DNA from: Nemertoderma westbladi
Lineage: Eukaryota; Xenacoelomorpha; Nemertodermatida; Nemertodermatidae
Assembly (NCBI GenBank): GCA_032718475.1
Contig: JAUCBJ010000462.1
Span: 1 to 28,700, forward strand
Reading direction: 5' to 3'
Length of the DNA: 28,700 nt
Shown here: positions 17,045 through 24,867 of the stretch, piece after piece
Position numbering within the stretch: the first letter of the stretch is position 1
How the letters are laid out: each line of letters opens with the position of its first letter
Notes under the pieces: model-generated
What the model was told of the DNA's origin: nothing
Databases searched by the model: none
The model's input: the letters and a program-made list of their open reading frames with translations, nothing else
Program-made: the position numbers and the translations under genes

Positions 17045-18864
17045 ACAGGGCCGTTTAATCTGAAACTTTTTTCATTGGATAGAGGATAGGTTGTAGTGTG
17101 TGAAATAGGATAAAACTAGGGAAAAGACTTATGTGCACTTAGTGTAAAATGCACTTAAATAGTGAACATTTTTTCGATATTTCAAACACTATTATTTCCA
17201 GTTCTATTCATCGTAGAATGTTATTTTTTGGATTAAAATGTAGTTTGGAATGATTTCTAACTATAATCGTAACATTTGTTTAACTTTGTTATTTTCTTTG
17301 CAGATACTTTATTTTCATATTAATATGTTGTTTGAACCTTACTGAGCGCATTAGGGGATATGCGTACAAATAACCGGCCCTTATGAGGCTTCGATTGGGT
17401 AAATTAATAAAACATAAGGTTGTATAGTACTGTATAATATTCTAAAAACCAGTGTGATATTAAATGCACTTTAAATAATAAATAGAAATCAAATAACAAT
17501 TGGACCACACAATTAAAAACTCGCACAATTTTGTACTTATTATATCGCTTCAAATTAATTCAACAGTGGATATTTGGGGGAAGGGGGAAGTTACAGTGTG
17601 CATTTGGGGGAAGTTTGGTGAACTGCATTTATGCAGTGAATCCAAACTTCCCCCTTTGATATATCATATACTTAAGACATGCTAAGGTGACGGGGAAATA
17701 TTTGTTACTGTCACACTTTGCTTCCATTTATCCTATCCTTTATTATTACCCCAGTCAGATAAGAGATAATAAATCAGTAAAAACTAAACTAAACTGTCTT
17801 TCATGCAAACAAATTTCTAACTAAAGACGGGTGAATGACCATGACCATGGAAATAATTTTAAATATAATTGTATATCAACTATTTGGGGAGGCTTCCAAG
17901 TTAAACCCGAAAACAATTATTTTGTTACATAGTAAATAACGTTGTATGTTCTTCTTCCTCTCATAATAAAATATAAATGAAATATCTCAGATCGCTATGC
18001 CCTGTAACATTTCACAACCAAAATATTTAAGTGTGAAAAGTGTAGGCCTACCACACTCCGCCCAAACAACCGCAAACGCATAGCCAACAAATTTAACAAA
18101 AGGTTACATACATGTTGGGTTCATGACGAGATGAGTGAAAATTGATCGCGTAATATAAAGTAAAAAATTAAGAGACGGGCTGGCTCTCCTCCACTTTCTT
18201 ACCCAATGGATATGTTGTTGTAATAATCTAATATTGGGGCGGCTTTCTCTCGTTGATAATAATTTTATAATTATATTTAATGTATTGTGATACATAATGC
18301 AGAATGATGTCGTCATTTGGAAATTATCCAAATGAATTGATATATCATACAATAGATATACTTATAAGTGCTTATTGACTGGTATAATAGGTTGAGTTTC
18401 GCAGAAAATTATAAATTAGGCAGTGCAATACTACCGGTGCGGTACCTTAAATATCAAACCGTATAGAATATATAATACAATAATTATTGCATTTGTAACT
18501 ATTTAACACATAGCAACAACTCGATTAGTCCAATTTTTCTGATAATCTAATCTAATCGTTAGGTTATACACTTTACTTATACAGTTGCTTGTAACTATTG
18601 GTCAACCCGCCCAGTCCTTTTTCATAAACCCACAAACTTACTTCGCACTGTGTGCATTACCCTCAAGCAAGTTTGTCGCAATCAATTTTGTATATGTAAA
18701 AATTATATATAACTTTTCTCTATTTATGATAAATACTTCTGTTATGAGTGAATATTTCAACATTACTGTTAGGTTTTATTGTACCATTATTTTTTCTGGT
18801 TAATAATAATAATCAAGAATAATAAAAAAATTTAAATAATAAAAACAAATTAAAAAAATGTATA
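17045..18864. other. AT-rich intergenic region
   Basis: About 1.8 kb with no supported gene. It contains the hairpin at 17606-17654 and short AT-rich frames of no recognisable family. Nothing else is seen. Confidence 0.5.
17606..17654. repeat. Nested inverted repeat (hairpin)
   Basis: Outer arms gggggaagtttgg (17606-17618) and ccaaacttccccc (17642-17654) are exactly complementary over 13 bp. Inside, actgcat and atgcagt form a second 7-bp stem (about 17622-17637). An extra tttgggggaag lies just to the left. Confidence 0.75.
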
Positions 18865-19116
18865 TTTATATAGTTTAGAGATTATTTACGAATATTATAT
18901 AATTATACTAAGCGCCCCACGATCACGTTAAGTATAAAAATGTTAAAACTGCAATATCAGATAAAATAGATTCGATTCCAAAAAGTTCTAAAAAAAAGTT
19001 CATTTTAAAAAGAGAGTTTTCAGATCCTTCAAAAAGGTTAATGTTCGTACACAGGTGTGAGTTGGTACCAGCAAAATAGTGAGGGTTGGTATGTTGGTTG
19101 AACGGTTGTGGTATGG
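18865..19116. repeat. Dispersed 0.26-kb direct repeat, copy 2
   Basis: Same orientation and nearly the same sequence as 2515-2773. It is directly followed at 19117 by what appears to be the 5' leader of an RTE element. Confidence 0.85.
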
Positions 19117-19310
19117 TCGTTCAGGTTGTTCAGGTCAGGTCAGATATTCTAGGTCATTGATCAAGTAAACTTGCCACCTCCATGCAGCATAAAGGAGGTG
19201 CCACCTGTAGCTGCATAGACCCTCTTACTAGGGCAAATCTGGTCCTGTAACTAGGACCCCCTTCGTTCTGGGATAAGGACGCCGTTGGTCCTGGATTAAG
19301 GACCCATATA

Positions 19311-19534
19311 CTTGGCTGCAGGGGTATATGGCCTGGCCAGGCAGATGGTGATCTACCAATGGCTGGTCAGGAGTAGAGTGTTCTCATGTCCACTCTGAGT
19401 ACACTTCACTGCGACCTGCATCTGGCAGCAGGGGTACAAGGCATGACCCAGCAGATGAGTTGCACAGCCAATGGTGGGTCATGTGCGCCAGAGTAGATAT
19501 GGGTGATGGGCCTCAGATCTGACTCCACTGCGAC
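19311..19534 (+). repeat. Two tandem leader units of the RTE element
   Basis: Two diverged units (about 19311-19415 and 19416-19534). Each has a Gly-cine-less, non-coding motif series: gcaggggta, a ggc...cagcagatg-like stretch, ccaatgg, ggtcaggag/ggtcatgtg, gagtaga, and finally cactgcgac. Upstream, ggtcct...aggacc stems occur at about 19231-19256 and 19289-19305. Tandem 5' monomers act as promoters in some non-LTR elements; that role here is inference. Confidence 0.55.
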
Positions 19535-19617
19535 ACCCACCCTGTGGAACGGCAAACCAGGGTGTGGTATTTGCCCCGAGAGCTGACTCGGCAAAAAAGC
19601 ACCCCCAACCCCCCACT

Positions 19618-20014
19618 ATGGATTACATTAGTAGTGCGGAGGTCCGGCCACTAGAGGCCAGTGGAATTACCGGACACAATCGGCCTCACAACAGGACAGG
19701 CGCAACACAACAGGCCGGACACAACAGGCGTCAGTTATCTCCTGACCGGCTGCCTGTCTCACCCCCTACTGGAGAGAGAGAAGCCAACAATTCTTTGAGT
19801 CCCTTTCCTGATGACCTTTCTGGCCCAAACCCTGGGTCACCAGGGAGGCCGCCGTGACTCGCCCTCGCGTCAGCAGATGATAGTGGCAATGGTGGTATTG
19901 GTCTATTGATGAATCCAACTGCACATGCAGTATTGGACAAAATAGTCCAAATCTCTAACCGCATCATCCGTTGCCACTTCTCATGTTCTGGAAGACTGGC
20001 TAAGAAGTTTCCTA
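19618..20014 (+). pseudogene. RTE outer copy: 5' coding part and first endonuclease segment
   Basis: Starts MDYISSAEVRPL and runs through a His/Asn/Pro-rich region to a TGA at 19855-19857. The TGA stands where a CGA codon is likely (CpG decay). In the same frame it continues with GGIGLLMNPTAH and SNRIIRCHFSC, the central strands of the APE-type endonuclease fold found in RTE elements. It ends at the insertion site in the codons for KKFP. Confidence 0.7.
20006..20014. repeat. Target-site duplication, left
   Basis: The sequence agtttccta is repeated at 21054-21062 and brackets the minus-strand RTE insertion. Confidence 0.85.
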
Positions 20015-21053
20015 CTACTTCTACTACTACTACTAGGATCGGCATGCTGCATTGCAGCTGCATTTTTGAGAATGCTGTGCCGGCTTGTCAACAAAATTGC
20101 ACCGCCACAACTCCCTATCACCCATGACATTTGCTAGATCATCCGCATCTTCAAGGCCAGTGTCCTTTAAGATGCGTCTCAAGAAAGTCATGGGCTGTCC
20201 ACCATGCTTATTCACTCCATGAGGCTGCCAAAGTACAAGATTATGCATTGGCTGGTCCTCACGGCGAAAGCAATGTCCTGCAAAGCGGAGGCGATTTTGT
20301 TCTAGTGTCAAGCTTGGGGGAACCAATGAGACACCTCCAATGTTATATAGTGTCTGGTTGGAGATGTGTGCATTGTACTTGACACAATGAACCCGGCGTA
20401 GCATTCTTGTGAATGTGCCATCCAGAGATTTGGCATCCTCAGCAGTTAGAGCCCAGCATGGACTCCCGTAGAGGAGTACTGGAACTACTGCTGCTCTAAA
20501 AAATCGGACCTTAAGGTTCCGATTAATTCTCGGTGACTTCCAAATTGTGGAAAGCCTATTCAAGGCTGCCCATGCCTTTCCCTTACGTATTCGAAGGTCC
20601 TCACCTGACTTCCGGATCCATGATCCCAGGTAACAGAAGTCGTCCACATGCTCAAGCATACCATCCTTTGAGCTTATGCTCATCCGATCAGAGACTTGCT
20701 GAGGACTTTCAAAGTTAACTGTCAAAATTTTGGTCTTTCTGGAGTTATTAAAAAGACCAACACTAGAAGCAGCATGCAGCATCTAATGAGTTGAGGAGCC
20801 GTTGGGCTCCCTCTAATGATTCTGAGAGTACTCCTAAGTCATCAGCAAAGTCTAGATCAGTTAGGTACTTGGCAGGATTTCCTCGACTTCTGGAGCCAGT
20901 AGGTGGAGCTATCATCACCCCATCATCATTATGATGATCTAAGGACATGCGTAGAATATAGTCAACCACAATAATGAACAAGAATGGTGCAAGTGTGTCT
21001 CCTTGGAGGACGCCCCATAACACTTCAAATGGTTCTGTGTCACCGTTAACAGT
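20015..21053 (-). mobile_element. RTE-type retrotransposon, inner copy, 5'-truncated
   Basis: A 1.04-kb minus-strand insertion carrying only the 3' half of an RTE element: the RT from just before motif B to the C-terminus, 3' UTR and a (TAG)n-type tail at 20015-20035. It lies inside the plus-strand RTE copy and is flanked by a 9-bp duplication (20006-20014 and 21054-21062). Truncated 5' end, simple-repeat 3' tail and target duplication together are diagnostic for target-primed reverse transcription. Confidence 0.9.
20033..21053 (-). pseudogene. RTE inner copy: reverse transcriptase C-terminal half
   Basis: The minus strand encodes GVLQGDTLAPFLFIIVVDY (RT motif B, near 20960-21015) and LDFADDLGVLS (catalytic FADD, near 20835-20865). 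A short duplication of gctgc near 20775 shifts the frame. The next frame continues with FNNSRKTKILTVNF, DFCYLGSWIRK, VLLYGSPCWALTAEDAKSLD and RLRFAGHCFRREDQP. The normal TAA after PAQHS is CAA here, so translation would run 11 codons on into the first TAG of the simple-repeat tail at 20033. The family is clearly RTE clade. Confidence 0.85.
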
Positions 21054-21062
21054 AGTTTCCTA
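21054..21062. repeat. Target-site duplication, right
   Basis: The sequence agtttccta is identical to 20006-20014. Confidence 0.85.
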
Positions 21063-21663
21063 AGGTGGTTCTGATTGTGTGCTACTCTCCAACTAGTGTC
21101 GCCCCTGTAGAGGAGGTGGAAAATTTCTACCACAATCTACAAGCAGCTACTGATAGAGTGGATCAGCATGCATTCTTAACATTCCTGGGAGACTTTAATG
21201 CAAGTCTGCATCAATCACCTACATCGCCCTGGGTCTATAGCAATAGTGTCAACCGAAATTCCGTCCATCTTCAGGATTTTATCTCTGGAAATGGATTGTT
21301 TTCGGCAGGAACCCAGTTCAAGAAGCGAACTGGAAAGGTATGGACTCATAGTGGACCCAGTGGTCACAAGTCCCAGATAGACCATATTCTGTTTCGTAGG
21401 AAGTACAGGAGCTCTATACAAGACTGTAATGCATTTACACTTCGACCCTTCTCCAGTGATCACCGCCTTATTGTGGCCAAGGTAAGACTTAGTCTGCGTG
21501 CTAGCAGAACAACAAAATCTGCCTTGCCGCGGCATGACTGGTCCTCTCTGTTGCAACAGCCAAGTGTGAGATCCAGCTTCACACTACAGCTGAGCAACAG
21601 GTATGAGGTTCTTGCCTCTGAGGCGGCAGATCACTGTGAGGGCTATACTGCCTTCACAGAAGC
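21063..21663 (+). pseudogene. RTE outer copy: C-terminal endonuclease segment and linker
   Basis: Resumes the frame broken at 20014 with VVLIVCYSPTS. It contains the endonuclease motifs FLGDFNASL (GDFN, near 21190), SQIDHILFRRK and SSDHRLIVAK (the SDH active-site motif, near 21455). These catalyse nicking of target DNA. The linker towards the RT follows until about 21663 (YTAFTEAV), after which LTR sequence begins. About 200 codons, uninterrupted, so this part decayed little before the BEL insertion. Confidence 0.85.
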
Positions 21664-22207
21664 TGTGACGGGATCCAGGAAGGATCCCGGTTTATCCGGT
21701 TGTTTAGTTCACGCGTCCCCGCCGTGTGTGAAAGGTAAAAAGAGTTCGTGTCGTTCGTCGCATATAATAATCGGCTGTACGGGTATATAGATATAGGTAT
21801 GGATATAGATAATGTTGTCGTACACGGAAGGCGGGATACGTTAATTAAAGTCCCGGTCCTTCCCTAGCTAAACTAACTAACCTAACTAGCACCAATATGA
21901 TACTGAGATAACTGAATGAAATGATTACTGCCAACTGGCTATATTGCACGGGTTGGCCTTGTTACTCTACCTAATCGATGCCTTTCCCCCCTCTGATTGG
22001 TTGATACCCTTGTTGGCGCCCTTTGGAGTGTTCCCGTTCACTCCACCTGTTCTCTCTGGGTTAGGGGTTTGGCCCCTGACCCTCATTGTGTTTCTCCTTC
22101 CCATTTTGTTGGGGTGACACGAGTTGGTGATTACCCAATCTCGTGGCCCCCAATATTGCTTATCGGCTTAACTTTATGGGGTGTTAGCGGGATTGAATAA
22201 GCTAACA
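21664..22207 (-). repeat. 3' LTR of the BEL/Pao element
   Basis: On the minus strand it starts TGTTAGCTTATTC directly after the polypurine tract and ends ...CCCGTCACA at 21664, where RTE endonuclease-linker homology stops. An alternative end, ...CTAAACA at 21701, also gives TG...CA borders, so the left limit is uncertain by 37 bp. Inverted 10-mers agcgggattg (22186-22195) and caatcccgct (22264-22273) straddle the LTR/polypurine boundary. The 5' LTR needed for confirmation is outside the window. Confidence 0.65.
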
Positions 22208-22217
22208 CTCCCCCCCC
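22208..22217 (-). promoter_or_regulatory. Polypurine tract (plus-strand primer)
   Basis: The minus strand reads GGGGGGGGAG immediately before the LTR start TGTTAGC. This is the expected position and composition for the RNase-H-resistant primer of plus-strand DNA synthesis in LTR retroelements. Confidence 0.75.
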
Positions 22218-22929
22218 ATGCTATCTTCCCGGTGAGAAGATAGCATCCACCTTAAGTGCGCTACAATCCCGCTGGATCCCGATCTAGTATCGGGTGTGTG
22301 GTGGAATTCTTTTCTCTCGGAGCCAGCTTTCCAGGCCGCTCCCTATGGGTATGATAACGCTACCCTGTATGCCTGGCGTCCCATGTCGGGCCGATCGCGC
22401 TCACCTCTCACGCGACTTTTGTTTCCCCAACACTTTCGCCCTATCTCTTCTCCACTCTCACCCTAACTCTCGCATATCCTCGGACCTCCTCGTCCCTCAC
22501 TCAGCCTCTTATTCCTCCCCCTCCACACTAGAATCGCATCCGCACTCTCTCCGCGCTTCGTACTATCACTCTGTCCCTCAACCCCACTTTGACTATCTCA
22601 TCCCTTCTGACGAATCTCACCCCCCTCCCATGCCGTCGCACTAAAGAAGTGTGAAATCGTCTGGTGTCTCGTCCATAGTGCCATAGTCAGTTTACCCCCC
22701 AGTCCCAGTAGCTAATTGAGAAAGGTTGTATGACTATAGTACTTACTCCGAACGTATATATTTGTAGATTACTAATTGCTACGTACGTACATACAAATTG
22801 TACTTATATGATTATTTACATTAATTAAATTTGTACATAGTTCGCACGTCTCACGTGGCGCCTTCCAGGCGCACTACATCAAAGCCTCAGTCCATCCCTC
22901 CTTGGCATCCGTGGTGTCCCCGAAAGTTT
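22218..22929. other. BEL element 3' untranslated region
   Basis: Minus-strand G-rich at about 22400-22650, then an AT-rich patch at about 22730-22850. Open frames on the plus strand here look like composition artefacts (Ser/Pro/His-rich). No motif recognised. Confidence 0.5.
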
Positions 22930-23932
22930 TCACTTCGGACATCGGTTCTGCAACCGTGGACACGCTCCCATCCTGTGGCTCGTCTCATGGCAGTAGAGAC
23001 AGCTGGTCCCTTTCTGGAACCGGTACAAACAGCTCCTTTCCTGGTGGGTCTGTCTCCCACAGTAGCCGCAACCGAGTACCAATGTCTCCCGCCCCACGAC
23101 GTCTTTCATCCCAAGCGATCTCCGCGGTCTGTGGAGTCGCTGATAGGCGAACTTCTGGACGTTAGCGTCCCTGTCTACGTCGATCTCCTCGCCCCTCCCG
23201 GGCATCGTCTCTCCGAATACTACCCGTGGTGCCATCCCCGGTTGCTTGCCCAACCTGATAGTGCTCCCCGCGAAATCCATCGCCGGCTCCTCGTGCACCC
23301 AGGCCCTCTTGCCGGGTTTGTCCCAGAAGGCTCTCGCCCCACTGGCCGTCACCACCCTCCCGCCAACCCAGTCCGTGTCCGAGTGGCCTATCCTCTCGAT
23401 GGGCGGCATCTCTCCGAACTCGTCGTCGTCCTCGTCCTCCTCTCGCAGTGGTCCCAACCCCGGTATCCCGGTGGACCCACTATGTCCCTTCCCGCCTTGG
23501 TTCTTGCCCGTAACTCTCCATTCCTCAAGCTCCCCTAGCTTCCTTTGCGGTTGTTCGCCCTCGGCGCCCGCTGGTATGGGCATCGCTTGCAATCCCGACG
23601 TCGACTGTTTCGGTGATCCCACCGTCCACCCCAGTTCTTTCCCTAGAGACTCCCCCGAATTCCCTGACGAAGCCCAACGAAGTTCGTCTAAGGCTGCTTG
23701 TTCCTCGAAGCCGTAGCTCTGCGCCCTAGCTTCCTCCTCCCTCTCCTCTGCTTCTCTCCTCTCTCATAAGTTTGCCTGCCATCTCGAACTCTGCCCGATC
23801 GCTCACCCGTAGGTGGTGCCTTGCCAAAGCGCAAACGTGATGAGTGATGGGTTTAGGTGGTTTAAGTTCAGTTCGATGGCCTATCTCTTTCTGAATTTCT
23901 GAGTTATTGCCTATTCTTACTACTGTTACCAT
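22930..23932 (-). CDS. Zinc-knuckle ORF downstream of BEL pol (frameshifted)
   Basis: The ATG at 23930-23932 follows an in-frame TAA and opens a 68-codon frame (MVTVVRIGNNSEIQKEIGHR) ending at 23726. A second frame, open from 23763, carries on the same highly charged sequence (EAEEREEEARAQSYGFEEQ) and runs to 22930, so a +1 (or -2) shift within 23726-23763 would join them; that overlap is a purine-rich run. The C-terminus holds two exact CX2CX4HX4C knuckles, CGYCGRQTHQERSC (23029-23070) and CLYCHETSHRMGAC (22960-23001). These resemble Gag nucleocapsid zinc knuckles, which bind RNA or single-stranded DNA. The middle is acidic (EEDEDDDEF). Its place between pol and the 3' LTR is where an env-like ORF would be, but it has no signal peptide or transmembrane segment. 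It could be a translocated gag piece or an accessory nucleic-acid-binding protein. Confidence 0.6.
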
Positions 23933-24176
23933 AATTTGTTCCCCTTCTTAGCCCTATTCTTATTCTAATTTTATTTTGATTTTAATCCTACTGTCCTATT
24001 ACTTGCTACTGCCTATGGGTTATTCTATCTCCTAATCCACATTCTGGCCTACTCTGTGGGCCTGTGCAGTACAGCAGTATATGTCGAGCGGCCTACACGA
24101 TCTATCCAACTGTACTCATATGCCCCCCTCTCGCTACTAACTGCTAACTAATATCTATATCTTATATACCCTTCTA
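23933..24176. other. BEL element spacer before the zinc-knuckle ORF
   Basis: Pyrimidine-rich on the plus strand with no coding frame or motif that I can support. It separates the ORF start from the tandem hairpin array. Confidence 0.4.
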
Positions 24177-24640
24177 CCTCTTACTCTCTCTCTAACTAAC
24201 GGTACTACGTACCCTCTAACTCTTACTTTCTCTCTAACTAACGGTACTACGTACCCTCTAACTCTTACTCTCTCTCTAACTAACGGTACTACATACCCTC
24301 TAACTCTCTACCTAACGGTACTACGTACCCTCTAACTCTCTACCTAACGGTACTACGTACCCTCTAACTCTCTACCTAACGGTACTACGTACCCTCTAAC
24401 TCTTCTCTAACTAACGGTACTACGTACCCTCTAACTCTTCTCTAACTAACGGTACTACATACCCTCTAACTCTTCTATAACTAACGGTACTACGTACCCT
24501 CTAACTCTTCTCTAACTAACGGTACTACGTACCCTCTAACTCTCTAACTAACGGTACTACGTACCTCCTAACTAACTAACCAACTCTAGGTACTATGTAC
24601 CTCCTAACTAACTAACTAACTCTAGGTACTACGTACCTTC
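24177..24640. repeat. Tandem repeat, 13 copies of a GGTACTACGTACC hairpin unit
   Basis: The core GGTACTACGTACC (two copies read ACATACC and one ATGTACC) recurs at 24201, 24243, 24283, 24316, 24349, 24381, 24416, 24451, 24486, 24521, 24552, 24589 and 24624. Spacing is 31-42 bp, most often 35, separated by ctctaactctt/ctctaactaac-type spacers. The core is an inverted repeat, GGTAC-TAC-GTACC. The array lies between pol and the zinc-knuckle ORF. Confidence 0.9.
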
Positions 24641-24687
24641 TTACTGACTAACTTCTGCCTACTAACTGCGTACCTACTATGTACTAT

Positions 24688-24714
24688 TATTTTATTTTAT
24701 TTTTTTTTTTTTTT
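24688..24714 (-). repeat. A-rich tract downstream of pol
   Basis: The plus strand is T-rich with a run of about 14 T; the minus strand therefore reads A14 followed by TAAAATAAAATAATA, which includes AATAAA. It could be simple sequence, or the scar of an insertion with poly(A). It lies about 155 bp beyond the pol stop codon. Confidence 0.5.
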
Positions 24715-24867
24715 ATGTGTGGGAAGGGCGTCTCGCCCTCAATCCCACCCCCCTCAGTCCAAAGCTTGGACGACTAAACTCTTCTCTAACTCCACTAAGG
24801 TGCCCCTTCTAACAGACAGCATTTCCCTACAGCTCTCCTGTAGGTTTTTCTGTCCTTCGCACCTATC

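Larger units (their letters stand above)
19117..21663 (+). mobile_element. RTE-type retrotransposon, outer copy, interrupted
   Basis: Plus-strand copy made of a 5' leader (from about 19117), an N-terminal frame from the ATG at 19618 and the apurinic-type endonuclease domain. It is split between 20014 and 21054 by a minus-strand RTE copy. The coding frame continues exactly across the insertion if one 9-bp agtttccta duplicate is removed. On the right it is cut by the LTR of the BEL/Pao element at about 21664, so its RT region is absent from this window. The recognisable N-terminal third of the endonuclease is missing, suggesting an older internal deletion. Confidence 0.75.

Noticed and set aside
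17500-18803. Short open frames (60-80 codons) in AT-rich DNA
   Set aside because: No motif, no splice context and low-complexity composition; expected by chance.
20015-21663. 5' inversion (twin priming) of one RTE element, since the RT is on the minus strand and the endonuclease on the plus strand
   Set aside because: The endonuclease frame also exists to the left (19875-20014) and continues exactly across the minus-strand block, which is flanked by a 9-bp target duplication and has a simple-repeat tail. That is a nested insertion.
22294-23716. Plus-strand Ser/Pro-rich open frames opposite the zinc-knuckle ORF and 3' UTR
   Set aside because: The antisense frame has two precise CCHC knuckles; the plus frames have only compositional bias.
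24177-24640. CRISPR-like array (short repeats with spacers)
   Set aside because: The spacers are themselves repetitive and pyrimidine-rich, spacing varies, no cas genes occur, and the setting is a eukaryotic retroelement. It is a minisatellite.
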